From Chanos chanos (Eukaryota; Chordata; Actinopteri; Gonorynchiformes; Chanidae), in assembly GCF_902362185.1 (NCBI RefSeq), contig NC_044498.1, forward strand, positions 36,493,036-36,557,035: DNA of 64,000 bases, read 5' to 3'. Below, piece after piece: positions 1-15,193 of this stretch. A program made the translations under genes and the position numbers. Each line of letters starts with the position of its first letter. Within the stretch, counting starts at the first letter, position 1. Below the pieces are notes generated by a model. It saw nothing but the letters and a program-made list of their open reading frames with translations. It was not told where the DNA came from and ran no database searches.

Positions 1-470
1 ATTTATGGTGTAGTGAGTTTAGTGTTAGGTTAGCTTAGGGTGAAAGTGTGTGTGTATCTGTGCGCAGTGAGATCTGCAGTTAAAGTGTGTCTATATGTGC
101 ATGTTTGTGCTTACAATGTACTGAGGTTTAGTACCAGAGCGTGTCTATATGGGTTTTTTTAGTATAGGGAGGGTTAGGTTAGTGTGTGTGTGTGTGTCTG
201 TGTTTACAGTGTAGTGAGACTTAGGGACATGATGTAGTGAGGTCAAGGGTCAGAGTGTATCTATACATATATCTTTATGGTGTAATGAGATTTAGGGTTA
301 GAATGTGTGTGTGCATGCGTTTACGGTGTTATGAAGCTTAGGGTTACGGGTATGTGTGTCTGTTTGTGGTGAGGTTCAGGGTTAGTGTGTGTATGTGTGT
401 GTGTGCGTGTAGATGCACGCATGCATGTGTATGTGTCTGTGTGTTTGGATGGAGTTAGGTTTAGTAGGAT
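1..470. repeat. degenerate GT-rich minisatellite
   Basis: This stretch is an imperfect tandem array. Variants of tgtagtgaggtttagggtta alternate with gtgtgtgtctatgtg runs, with a loose period of about 55-65 bases. Copies are visible near 60-130, 190-260, 270-330 and 330-400. It lies downstream of the last ARL3 exon seen here, so it is either in the final ARL3 intron or in the 3' flank. No gene is visible in it. Confidence 0.7.
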
Positions 471-2816
<2,346 letters not shown>

Positions 2817-2935
2817 AATGTTGTTTGACTACCTTCCGAGACGCCGCTGCGGGTTACTAAGGAGAGTTAGGTGACGTCAAGGGTTGCTAAGGGGAGTTAG
2901 GTGACGTCGGGGCTTGGGGGGTTGAGGGAGGGGCG
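2817..2935 (-). promoter_or_regulatory. ARL3 promoter with a 30-bp tandem duplication carrying CRE sites
   Basis: Just upstream of the ARL3 start codon, 2851-2880 and 2881-2910 are tandem 30-mers that match at 26 of 30 positions. Each carries a GTTRCTAAGG block and a gtgacgtc core. The first copy contains a full CRE palindrome, TGACGTCA, at 2872-2879. No TATA box is visible and the area is relatively CpG-rich. The GTTGCTAAGG block resembles one half of an RFX X-box, which would suit a ciliary gene, but that is inference. Confidence 0.55.
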
Positions 2936-4958
2936 TTTTCCTGGAGGTGAATACATTTACCTAAAAATCAAACTCAAACTCAAACCCGCCCTTCAAACTA
3001 TTCAACGACTCAGTTTGTAACCGCTGTCTATTCTTCATACAAGCCTATTCACATGGCACACAGACCGTGGGCATTATTAAGAATTCAAAAAGTTGCACAG
3101 TACTGCGATGTTTCCAAGTGTCGAGCTTAGAGCAAGACTGTTTGAGACTTTTTACTGGTTTGTGCATGTACGTAAATGCAATGTTATGGTTTACAAAGAC
3201 CTGAACTAGAAGACAGTGTGCAGAGTATAATCTAGACACAGCAATTCAAACATGTTCATCACTACGCAGAAGATGGTAGCTCATGCTCCACCCTTCCAAC
3301 CCCAACAATATCCCTCCATTCTTCTACTCCTCGACCCCTTTATCCATCTGCTGGAGTTCTAAGGCCCTCATATTTATAATACTCCTTGTAGAGTTTGTAA
3401 TTGTGGTTTAGTTTTCAGAGTTTAAGTCGACATACACATTTATTTCAATGTATAGCATAACAATTCTTTGATATTCCAGTATGATGTCCAACTATTTTAA
3501 TAGAACTATTTGAGTGCCACCTAAGTAAAAAGTTATAAATTGTAATTGTTCTGCTGACACATACACTACCTGCACTTTAAGATTGTGCACACTTTCAGAT
3601 ATACAATCATTCTCAACTACTTTATCGCTAGGCAACAGTAAGTGTGCTCATTCTTCTAAGATGTGGTGACTATGTAATTAGATCTAGTAATGGACCTGTA
3701 ACAGTCATACCAAAAGCATACTTTAAAAAGACACAGCAACTCCACCAAAACAGGAACAAAACTTTTTTTGTAAAACAATATTTTGCATTTTAAATTTCTA
3801 ATTCCCATGACCCATCAAAATATCTTAATGGGTAATCTTCAAAATTTCCCTGTGTTAACATAATTCTTGTGGTTTTTGAAAAAGCAGGAGCAAGCTATTC
3901 TCTTACAAACCAGGGGGGTATTTCAAGTAGGTGGTTTAGCAACCAACCCGGGCAAGTTAATTCAGAGTAAGTAGTAAGCCTCCTAATAGAAGAACCCTAT
4001 GGTTTTGTTTTGCCAGGAGAATGAAGCGATAAGGCTCTTCTATTAGGAGGTTTACGACTTAACTCAAGTTAACTCAACCGGGTTAGTCACTAAACCGCGT
4101 ACTTGGAATACTCCCCAGATCAAGGAAAAATCTGGCCTGATTGTTTATAATTCACTGTTTTTATTATAGATCAACTATCCGAATTGACAAAGTTCCATTT
4201 TATTCAATGTTGGCATTACAGTGCCTGTGGGAACAATATGCATCCAAGTTACTCAGTTATTTAAACAAATACAACTGTTCATTACAATCCTTAATCATTT
4301 GAGGACATTGTGCCAAGGATGTCAAGTAGGTATGATTTTCTACAGAAGTGAAAACCAAAAAGTGTTTTATTTACACAATTTGTAAATGTACAAAAATATC
4401 AACCATGGCAGTGTTTCACAACTGGTTCAAACCTCCACATTGCACACGGTCTGTGGAACCTAAATCATGCATTTAAAAGGAGCAGAAGGATTTCTTCAAT
4501 GAATTATGAAAACACTGTCATTACTAGAAAAAGACATACCGTGTTAAATGACACGAATACTGCTCTGCTGGTGTTGTATCCAAAAGGCTGATGCTTAATG
4601 ATCTGTTTCTTAAAATGCTGTATCCCATAAACCCATATCATATCATATCATATCATAGAACCTCCCAAAGGTATACAGAGGTAAAAGGTAATACCCTCTT
4701 TAAAAAAAAAAAAATGAAAAAAACCCCCCAAAAAACAAACAAACTAAAAATAAAATAAGAACAAACTCTGCAATACCCATGATTTGGAATATTTAAGATG
4801 GAAATGCTTTGATGTCACAATGAGTCAGTCACTCCACCAAAATGTCAAAAAAAGGCAGAACAGTTTAAAAACCTTACCAACATGCTCTGTAACACAAAAC
4901 CTGCTGTAAAATTGGTGTAAATTGGTGTAAACTACACAAAATGAACAGAAGATTGAGA
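2936..4958. other. ARL3-NPM3 intergenic region including the NPM3 3' UTR
   Basis: There is no coding exon. From about 4350 to 4958 this is probably the NPM3 3' UTR on the minus strand: AATAAA (read as tttatt at 4366-4371) lies about 590 bases past the stop codon. A fold-back MITE occupies 3913-4116. A short tcatatcata repeat lies at about 4636-4660 and an A-rich tract at about 4700-4760. Confidence 0.6.
3913..4116. repeat. fold-back MITE with long terminal inverted repeats
   Basis: The left end (GGGGGTATTTCAAGTAGGTGG...) and the reverse complement of the right end (GGGGAGTATTCCAAGTACGCGG...) match along about 60 bases, including the inner AACCCGG and AGTTAA blocks. The arms leave a short centre, so the whole element can fold into a hairpin. 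It carries no coding capacity. The superfamily is not decided. Confidence 0.75.
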
Positions 4959-7900
4959 TCACAGCTTTTGTTTCTTCTTTGCTGGCTTGAAAGCTGGCAT
5001 TTCCTCTATGTCCTCATCTTCATCAGATAGATCAGATTCTTCAATGTCATCATCCTGCTCAGATGCTGCAAAACGGGACAAATAGTGTTAAAAACTCATA
5101 CACTTACATATTCAAATGACGTGCACTAACAAAACACCGCAAAATCTTTTTTATTAATCAAATTGCAGTCAGTAAAGATTTATTGGTGTAATATTTTCAG
5201 TAGGGATTGGAGTAGACTCTGTGCTGGAGGGGAGAAGAGGCATCTTTCTGATTTAACTGCATGCATGCATACCCTTAAAAGAGCAGGGATCTGACTTAAG
5301 CCACATCACTGCAATACAAGTATCTAAGAACCGTGCCTAGTTCATGGAGTTTCTTGGTGTTAAGCATATAATAGCTTAACGTTAAAGTACAGACATGTAG
5401 TTTAAATAGAGACATGAGAAGAGCATGAAAAATGGCACATTGAGAGCACTATCAGACCATTGGTTCTCATAAAACCTAATAAGAATGGTCTCTGTGTTAG
5501 AACTAGCAGACAATGGATAGACTACTTTTTGTACTGCTAATGACTCAAACCTCAGTGCCACAGATATCATCACACTAAGATAATGGGTGTTTTTGTATCA
5601 GTATCAAAAAAGTAATGCCATATATTTCAGTTAATGAAATTAACTTTCCTCATCTCTGTTTCTCCAGCTTAAGATAGGGCAGTGTACATAGTCAAGAATC
5701 TGACTTAGCACTTGCTATATTTAGTCTGCAATTACATGGTTCTAATTTTGACTGGCGCTTGATATATTTTCCTCTAATGGTATTTTTTATTAGTGATTCC
5801 AACTTAGCTTTGCATTAGCAAAAGCTTAAAAATTATTTTGTCATACATCTTGGAAATGTGTGTTAACAGGAGCCTGCACTTACACTGTACATTGATCAGT
5901 TGTAGGCCCTTATTTTAAGTCACACAGCTAAATAAACAGGTGTAAATGCATGAAACTAAGCCTGGACAATAGTCTCCTTACCAACAAGGTGTAACCCGCT
6001 GACAGTCACTGGGCCAGAGCCAGCTTTCAGACGCAGTGTGACGGGTGCCATTAGCTCAAACTCTCCAAGGCTTACCTGAAGAAGAAAAGCCATATTAAGA
6101 TTTTCAAAAGTATAACCACTAATAATTAGCCATGTCTACCTTTTAGTGTGAAGTATTTCTCTTCCATATGTAACAGTAGCCAGCAAGTACAGTGCTGCGC
6201 AGTAAGTAAATCTCACTCTTTGATACCTTCAGAGGCGTGCTAGCACCCATGGGTTTTAGCCTCCTTGCTAGCGCACCCGACTCACATACCCAAGGTTGCG
6301 AGTTCGAACCCAGTGCGGGACTGTGTGGCCCTGTTTACACGCTGTAGACATGAGTTCGTACTTCTGTGTAAGCAGAGGACGTCAGTTGAGTAGGCGGTCG
6401 TAGGAGACGTTGAGTAGGCGGTCGTTCAATGTGGTTTGCGTTTACAAGAATCTATAAGAATGTGGTCATATGTGGTCCACCTCTGAATGTAGTCTGAGTG
6501 ATCGGATCTGGATGCGTTTACACCTGTACCTTTGAGCTGTCCACTTGTGATCGGATCACCCAAATCGGATCTTAATGCAAGGTGTAAACAGGGCCTGTGT
6601 ATCTGTCTATACACAACACATATAGTTGAGAACAGATACTGGCCTGGATGGCTGAAGGTGTGTGTTATTCTGTAATAACAATACTTAGCAACTGGCTGAC
6701 AGTTGCTAAGTCAAATTCAGCCAAATTAATGAGTGAGATAAAAGAGCATCAGGACCTTAGCCTTTCAAGACTGGACTTGGGTGCACTATGAACCAAGACT
6801 AATACTGTTCTGTAGTGTCTACATAATCTAATAATTATTACCATAGGCAGACAGGAGACGTGAAGATTGGCCACAGGTACGGATATTTTCTTCCCTTGAT
6901 GATTCATGGCAGTGACTTCCACCACATTATTCTCCTCTTTGGCACCTTCACCAAGACAAATCTAAAATTGATAGACAAAACAGACAGATGTTCAGGATGT
7001 GTATTAAATTCACAACCCAAAATAAGTATTCATTATTTTTAATTCCTAAAAGTGTTTATATTGGCGTATAATATTTAATGCAGAGCACAGATATCTATTT
7101 AACATTTGTGGTCAGCCCCTCCGTGTGCAAAAGCGCAAAAGGAACAATCACTCAATACCATTTGTTGACCTAATGGCACATTTTTGCAGACAATAACTTA
7201 ATTAAACTTCAGTTAAGCATATAGCTCAAGGTAGAACTACTGAGTTGGTAACATCTACACTAAGTGTCTCAGTTGGAGATAGCTATGCTCATTAACAATA
7301 CCATAATGTCAGTGTATTCCTGTATATGAGTTTTCAGTGACAGAATCCCCCAGTACAAGACCTTCACCTACGCATGGACAACTGTGCCATTTCTCCAGCT
7401 GCAGAGACCTTTATCTCAAGAACACATTTTTCATCTGTTTCTCCTTCATCGGCCCAGGTGCCTAAAAACCCTAATCCATGCCCTTTTTTTAAGCTCACGC
7501 TTGGAGAACTGCAATTTTCATCTGTAAGCGGCTAACTGCTAAAACATTCAGTATACTTCAACATGTTAAAGACTCTACTGTACGACTGCTCACGCGCACC
7601 AGACCCTGGGAACATACTGTACCTTCCGTCCCTCGCCCTCGCCACCTACCTGTATTTTTGTCTTTAACTGGCTATTTTTTGACGCACCATTCTGCGATTT
7701 GTCTAGTTTGTCAGTTATTTAGTATAAACAAGCATTTTGAAGTATCTTGAGAAATAATAACTGAACACAACAACGAAAAATAAAAACTTATTATAACAAC
7801 GAAAAATGTCACCGTGTCACAGAAAGTGACGGACTTACCGTCCGAAGCTCGAGGAAGTGCTCCAAATCCTCCTCTTCATCTCCTTGAAAGGTGTAAAATG

Positions 7901-8270
7901 GCACTTCAGAAGACAGCTCACAACCTGTTAAGAAATTTAATAAACGACTAAGACAAAGGGACAAAAATCTCTGACTTCATTTTTCTCTTGAAGAATGAAA
8001 AATACCTCTACGGGTGCAACTGAAGAACGTCTAACTAGCCACGTATTTGTAAGGCACACGTTCTGTTTTCGGAATATTTAGATAGCTATGCATCAACTCA
8101 CCACTTCGACTTTTACATAAGTTAAGCAGTGTGCTGGACTGCAGGCGCTACAGTAACCCACGTGTTTCTGCTTATTGTTAGTAAAAGGGCATCTTACTGA
8201 AAACATAGCTCTCCAGCCTCGACCGTACACCACCACCGCCATCTGATGTCTCTTCATCTACGAAAGACAT
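4959..8270 (-). CDS. npm3: NPM3, nucleoplasmin-family histone chaperone
   Basis: NPM3 is a nucleolar/nuclear histone chaperone of the nucleoplasmin family. Coding exons on the minus strand are 8198-8270, 7839-7924, 6842-6961, 5982-6075 and 4959-5065. They sum to 480 bases, 159 aa plus stop, a little shorter than the 178-aa human protein. The N-terminal nucleoplasmin core runs from about residue 20 to 122 and includes SCELSSEVPFYTF, GAKEENNVVEV and the strongly diagnostic VPVANL. An acidic tract follows (EQDDDIEESDLSDEDEDIEE), then a basic tail, KPAKKKQKL, a likely nuclear localisation signal. Exon phases join cleanly. NPM3 sits beside OGA in mammals too, which supports NPM3 over NPM1 or NPM2. 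Intron 3 carries a SINE head and a nested MITE. Confidence 0.93.
6240..6326 (+). repeat. tRNA-derived SINE head in NPM3 intron 3
   Basis: Bases 6251-6320 resemble a tRNA: an A-box-like TAGCCTCCTTGCTAGCG and a B-box-like GAGTTCGAACCC are correctly spaced. No clean acceptor-stem pairing is visible, so this is a SINE promoter region rather than a working tRNA gene. A MITE has inserted just downstream. Confidence 0.65.
6327..6595. repeat. 269-bp MITE with perfect 14-bp inverted repeats
   Basis: GGCCCTGTTTACAC at 6327-6340 is the exact reverse complement of the end at 6582-6595. TGTGT flanks both sides (6322-6326 and 6596-6600), consistent with a 5-bp target-site duplication. It appears to have inserted into the adjoining SINE. 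It is non-coding; the 63-codon frame inside it is incidental. Confidence 0.8.
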
Positions 8271-8420
8271 TATTCTGTACTGAAAAGAATGACTTAAATA
8301 AAAAATTTTGGAAATTAAGTGACTGACTGGTCGCGTTTTGAAAACACAGATGACGCCTATTTCGATCGCGTCGCAGAAGTAATGATGTCATCAAAATCGC
8401 GAACGGCGGAATATAGAGTT
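8271..8420 (-). promoter_or_regulatory. NPM3 promoter region
   Basis: The sequence upstream of the NPM3 ATG is CpG-rich around 8330-8410 (tttcgatcgcgtcgc, aatcgcgaacggcgg), with a CRE/ATF-like TGATGTCATCA near 8383-8393. No TATA box is seen. This is a typical housekeeping promoter, assigned by position. Confidence 0.45.
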
Positions 8421-8999
8421 AAAAACGTCAGTGCAAGCATCACACAGATATAACCACAGGTAGAGAAGGAAGAAAGATGCCCAAAGCTCTGTAACACGTG
8501 TGCAATACTGCCATAAAGTAGTATATGACAGATCTCCGAACACATTAAGAGATGCACATGTAAATTTGAGAGCTCTCTAAGTACTTACATTGATTTAAAT
8601 TACGTGCACAGGAGGCTTTTTAACCCATGGAGTGTTTGGATTTTCCTGTAAAAATTCAGTTCAAAATTCAACCCGTAGCTATTAAAAATCTGTCCCTGTA
8701 TATTTTCAGTGTGCTGGGATAAAATGTGTCAAGTGTCAGTCACCTTACTGCATCAGTGAGTGTGAGTTTATGTCATTTTGATTTGATTTGTTTTGTTTTT
8801 TTTTTTAGAAGGGAATAGCAAAGGTGTCTGTCCATGGGGTTGTCTGGCAATGTTGTGTCCGCAAGAGTGAAGACTAACAGTGATGACTGATTTGTGACTT
8901 TTTTTGTAAGAATGACTGGGTAAAGAATTTAACACAGAGCACTCAATGTTCACAAATCAGGAGAGCATGATCAAAAACTCCCACAAATTTACACAACAG
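8421..8999. other. NPM3-OGA intergenic stretch
   Basis: There is no coding exon, RNA gene or recognised repeat. A T-rich run lies at about 8780-8810. The OGA transcript probably ends at its right border. Confidence 0.5.
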
Positions 9000-11031
9000 A
9001 CTTTATTAAGTTTCTTAAATTATATACAAATCTTACATAAATGATAACATACATATTCATCATTACAACCCTAAGTACTGAAATGTCCTAACATATTTGT
9101 ACTGTCAGAATGAAGCCCTTTTGATTTGGATGTGATCTGAAAAGCCTTGATGAAATGAGTAAAGCTAGCCAAAAGCGTTCGGGGACAACAGCCACAACTG
9201 AAACAGGGAAGAAGCATCCTCAGGGTTTGGTCAGAAACACTATTTAACCTAAATTCAAGTAATTTTGAGTAGAACTTCAATTTCTCACTGTGTAAGGGTT
9301 ATCATTAGAAAGCATAAAAACATTGTGCTCATATACAAGGGGGAAAAATATCTGGAAAGGGGTAAGGATGTTCAGGTCACAGACAGGCAAAGTATATTAC
9401 ATCTTTTGCGCCTCAAGAGTTTCCTGACAGCAAGGACTGTCTCTGACAGGTCAAAAACTGTGCAGATGACAGCTATGTATATGTGTTTTGGAGGAGCTGG
9501 GCAAGTTTGCACATAAAGAGCATAGCACAGCATGTCTGTATATATTTGACAATTGCCAAAATAGACTTTATGAATCATGCATGAATAAAAAGTAAAAAAA
9601 AAAAATTGCAATGCTCAAATATTACAAAGCCAAGCAAGTTGCAATGCACATGAGAAATAAAGTCTACGGGATGTACATAAGCTCTAGTATAAGGGGTAAA
9701 TCAATTAAAAAATGTTAATACAAAGCCCTAAACAGTATCTCTCACAACCCATGTTTAATGGCAACTCTGGAACTTAAGAGGGAATCTTTGTCATTTGGCA
9801 AATGCAGCAACAAGAGGTGCCAGACAGACTGTGGGTTACTTGAGAAATGGTAGTTTTGGGAGTTTGGAGATTATAACAGATCAGCCACTAAAACCCCATC
9901 AATCTTGTCGACAACTAGAAAAAAAACTTCTGTCCCTACAGCTAGCCTCCTGAATCTCAGTATGACTGCTGAATTCTGATAAGTTGCTTTAATGGTGGAG
10001 AATGGCAGGATGTGATTTTGTCTTTATATCTGCATTTGGAGAAAAAAAATACCACTTTAACTTAGTGATGCACTAGAGAAGGCAACAGGTCTGAAGGCAT
10101 TAGTGTAAGTAAACAAAAATGCATTGTCAGTATACTTCTGATAGAGGCTTCAGGGGAGCAGCAAAAAAAACCCAAAAAACAAAAAAAACATGCAGTTTCA
10201 GCATGACTCATCATATGTTCTCATATGAACCATCATCTGTTTTCAATGACATTTAAGTTTTAATCTAAGGCCCTTTGACATGCACAATGCACACGTGCCT
10301 TCGTTCTGTCAGCAAACCACATAAGGGCGCTTTCCCGTTTTAGGGCTCTGTTCGTTGAAACTAAACACTGGCAGAAGTTTTCTGAAGTGGGCCGTCTGAA
10401 ACATCTGCAGAGCGTTTGAGATTCACTGCAGCGGCACAGATGGAGACTGTGAATTACCAAGCTCTCAGAACGCTGCTTCGACATGGAGGGCCCTGAAGAG
10501 ATGCTGCCCATACTGATGTTCACTCAGGCCTTTCCTCTCAGTCACAGCTTGTAAAAACCTCCCTGCAATGCATGGGATCTGGATCTGGATCCGCTTTTAT
10601 CATGGGTTTAATGGAACAGAGGCCAGCTGGCCAACGCAAGCTGGTGTATGCTTAGAGGACCAGTTGTTTTAGACCTCTCACAAACACAAACACACATGCA
10701 CCCATGCAAATCGACCCCATCACCAGTACAAGATCTAAAGAGGTCTGAGGGACTAATGGAAAAGGCCAGATCCAAGTGTAGGTCAGAGACCAAACCCTTA
10801 TGTTTTTAAACCTTTGTTTGGCAAAGCATCACATCAGAGGCTCTTTAATTTACACGGCTGCATTCAGCAACGTCTGAGAGAACAATCCGCAAAAATGAAC
10901 TACCTTGACAAACCAAGAAGTCTGGATGATTACAAAAATGACAATGATGGTCATTTGGAAGGTAGTGGTGACAGATGAAGAAGAGCTCTATACACTTTAA
11001 TTCAGTCCACCCAATAACACCCAGCTCTGTC
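9000..11031 (-). other. OGA 3' untranslated region
   Basis: This runs from the OGA stop codon to an AATAAA signal read on the minus strand (tttatt at 9002-9007). About 2 kb without introns or a credible reading frame is compatible with a long vertebrate 3' UTR. The extent is inferred from the poly(A) signal only. Confidence 0.55.
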
Positions 11032-13073
11032 TCATAAGCTCCTCCCCATAATGATAACATCTTTCGGGAAGCCGTCCATCTTGGCCACTTCAAAGCAGCC
11101 CAGTTTGCTGTAGAAGTCTAACATTCGTTTGTCCATCTGCCTGACTTCACAGAAAGCACCATGGGACCCTGACAGAGGGAGAGGGAGAGCAGCACAGACA
11201 CAGACAGGGAGAGAGAATAGTACAATAAGATATTAGAGTTTAAAAGAGCTCAAACTACTCTAGCAGTTCGTTCCGAGTAACTAACTGTTGTATGGTTGTT
11301 GCTCTTTCTGTAGAGTTAGATTTTGATACTTTAAAAACAGACTGAGAAGTGCTACAGTTTAAAGAGACAAAACAACAGATGTGAATCAAAATGATTGAGA
11401 GAATTCCTTTGTTTTTCTGTTCACTTCTTCTCCATGTTTTGTTCTTCCTTATGCACAAACAATGTTTTCTGTCACTGAATAAATGCAGACTCAGGACCTA
11501 ATCATAGGCTGTGGTACACAGACACAGTTCTCACATACACACACACTGCAGGCTTACATACATGAACAACTCAGACTGAACCTGGATGAGCATGAAAGAC
11601 TCACCATTGGCTTTTAGTGATGAGAGGAGACATCCCATCATACTCTTTGCTACACTGGGATCAGTGACCTTTGTATGAATGTCAACTTTAATGAGAGATG
11701 GGAAATTGCTGAGGAAGGAGTCTGGCAAACCTTCCTCTTCCTCGTGGAAGCTCAGCATCATTTTCTACAGATTGGAAGAGAGAAAACATATGCAGATATT
11801 GGAAAACTGCTCAGAGGCATGGAATTAGGGTTTGAGAAGATGTGCTGAGATTAGTATATGAGTAAATATATGATAATTAGTGTATATAATCATATAAATA
11901 TATGATGTGAGGGAGTCCTTCACACCTCAGCTTCAGAGAGGTCCTTCTCCACGTCAGGTTTGTTGTATTTCTCCTGCATGAACGGGATCCAGCTCATCTT
12001 GCATTTTTTCACGAAGGGTTTAACGTCTACTGTGCCCAGTGCGTAACCACAGATACCCTCATCGTCTTCCAACACAAAGCCGTAATCTGGGCTAAGTGTA
12101 AGGAAGCCTCCCACCAGCCTGAAAAGCACAGAGATAGTCAGATATTTACTCACCGTTTCTCTAAAGGTACATCGCATAATTACCTATCCCAATTTGTGTG
12201 ACAGAAAACAAACTTTCTAAACATGTACAAAGTACAATATTCACTACATTAATAAATATTTGATTATATACACATTTGTATGAGAAATCAAGCTGGAAAA
12301 CTTCACCTGTCTCCTATTAGGTCTGGTTCCTGCTCTGAGAAAGGGGTTCCATCAAATTTTTCGTTGTATATCTCTTTGCAGATTTTATAAACCGCAGGCT
12401 AAGATAAAAAAGAACGTATATTCGTACATGTTAGAGAAACAGAAGTGAAGGGCAAAGAAGACAAATGACTCTATAGCTCCACCCATTGCTATTTCTCTGT
12501 GGGTTGACCAGAGGGGCAGACTGCTGATTTGCTATGTTAAAATTAAAGCATCAAGTGAAAAAACTAAGACTACCTCTGAAATCATTCCGACAGTTTTCAG
12601 TTTGGTTTTATTTGGTAGGCTACGTCAAAGTAAGGCCAAGGCTACAGCTACACCGACCACTAGAAAAACACATTCAGCATACAGACATACGGCATGGGTC
12701 GGGGGAAAAAAGAAGAGAGGAATAATCATACCTCATCTTTGGGAAAATATGGTCTTATGGTATAGATTTTGGAAGTTGGCATTGCGGGTGGCGGCTGGTA
12801 GAACAGATCGTTTGCCCCATCTATCGGCAACAATCGCTGTGAAAAAGGCGAAAGTAAAAACAATGAGGAGACTGGGAAACGGTGGCAGAGGCTTCTGTTA
12901 TCATTACCTGCTCCAGCTGAACTCTTCTCAAACCAAGAATAACTGAGCAAAAAACAAAAAAGGCCAAAATAATGGCATATGGCTGTACAATGTCAAAGAG
13001 TTTTATTACAACTGGCTCCTTGGTTTGTCAGAGATCAGCAAGAGCTTGTAATGACCACGTATGCTTTCTCCCA

Positions 13074-13109
<36 letters not shown>

Positions 13110-15150
13110 CAAATCAAAGGAAACAAATAAACAAACAAAACAAAGTGGAACAGCAAAAACAGTACATATTCTGATAGCAGGCTTGGTCTGAGAAAGGCTA
13201 AACTGGCTAAAGGAGATGCTCCTTTCCCACGCTAAAGGCAGTGTTCGCAGCGCAAACTTATTCCTGTTGAGAAAAGTAATGATGCAGCCGCACGTGGAAA
13301 CAAAACTCCATGAACAAATTACATCGAATGGCAAAGGTTCATTTACCTGTTTCTAAATGGCTGTACAGAACTGCATTTAAAAAACGAAACAGAAACAAAA
13401 CAAAAATAATACAGCGTACACTTAAAAAACATGGTGGGTGAGAAGATTTGGTCATGGAGCTTCGAGGCAGGCGTACTCGCAGGCGAACTCGCGAGCGCGG
13501 TGACGCCAGCGCTTGCGCGGGTAAAGGGGTAGGGGGAGGAGGGGAGGGTAATTTGCGCTGTGCTTCCTGCAAAGAAACAACATGTCATGAAAATAAAAGC
13601 TAGCCATGCTGCGCGGTCGCAGGCGCTTGGGGAAAAGCAGCATCTCATTTGGACAGTTGCTGAAAGAAATCCAAATTTTGCTTGGGTTAGAAAACGCTCC
13701 CGTCCTAAATGCCAAAATCTGACTTACTGCTCACCAAAACCCCATTTTTAAATACATTTAAATGTGCACTTTTCACAATCTGAGCACTGTTTGCTGCTGT
13801 TAGATAAGTAAAATGTCCAATGTGAAGACAATCAGCTCACCTTAAACAGACCAACCCTAAGCAATTCTCAATCACACCAGTTCTACTAACACAGAACATC
13901 TCTTCATTCAACATTTGGTTGTTAATTCAATATTTGATACCTGGAACTCTCCCGCTAGACCGCCCCTAAAGGCCCAGGGCTCTTGCTCTCCACTTAAGAA
14001 CTGTGCTGAGGACTGACTACGACACCCTGTTGAGATCAGATCCAAGCGGAGAACGTTACATGAGGGGCTTTCTGACAGAATGAGGGGGTAAGGGGGGCAA
14101 AGGGACAGGTGTCTATTTCCATATCACTCCAAAGAAATAATATAAAGGAAAGTATATCTAAATTATATCAAAATGCTGAATGCTTGGGTCAAATGTGGCT
14201 CAAGCAGCTAAAGCTTACCATGACAGAATGCACTATGTTTTTTTTGTTTTTTTTAACTTTCTAACGAACATTTTGCCAAAGGCCAAATCAGCTTTAATCA
14301 ATAATATTACAGTGAAATCAGAACAGCCTGTTGGCAGTTTAAGCAACTGATTCAGTTATGCAACTGCTGGATTTCAATATGTGTGGTTAAACCTTCAAGC
14401 TGAGCATTTGGTTCTGATTTGCTATGAGTTCTGATTGTGTGTAGAAAGAATAAAGAGGAACTACAGCTGTAAAATTAAGCGTCCTTCCCTAAAAGGGTTT
14501 ACTGGAGCGATTACTAAGTGATAATAACAAATAACGGAGTGCTGTTGGTTTCCTGGTAATAAGCTTCAGCTGTTTAAACCTACTGAATTCAACACCTCAT
14601 CAGAAGTCACATTTACACCGATGTGCCTTGTCACATGACTACCGGGCTGTGTTTGTCAGCATAGAGATGAAAAAATAGAGCTGTTATACACACATGTACT
14701 AAATCAAAGTATAACCGAGCTCCTGTTTAGGTGGGCAGTGTGACTGTGCTTGTGAACTCAGCATGCCTGTAGGCTCTCCTAGATATTCACAACTGTGAAA
14801 CACAGCGCTCTAATTGCAAAACTGCCGGTACAAACTGTACTTTGTGTCAATGAAAACAACCTTTGCAGTAAAGAATGGACATGACTCCTCGTGCCGGGAA
14901 CCCGTGGTCATGTAACAAGACAAACGCAGCACAGAGACAGGAGTGAAAATAAAAAAAACACACACTCCTGTTTATGAAACATACAAAATTCATCCTGTGA
15001 AAGAAATGGCAGGACACAGCATATGCACACACCATCTGAGGGGAATTCCAAAACTTGTTTTTTGATAAATACAGTTAATACTTCAAACTGACTAACTCAA
15101 AGTTATGGGTTTGGCTACTGTGTATCTGTGGAACAGGGTGGAAAAATAGG

Positions 15151-15193
<43 letters not shown>

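Noticed and set aside
12602-12946. 114-codon plus-strand frame
   Set aside because: Overlaps OGA exon 12 (12732-12836) on the opposite strand. No family features.
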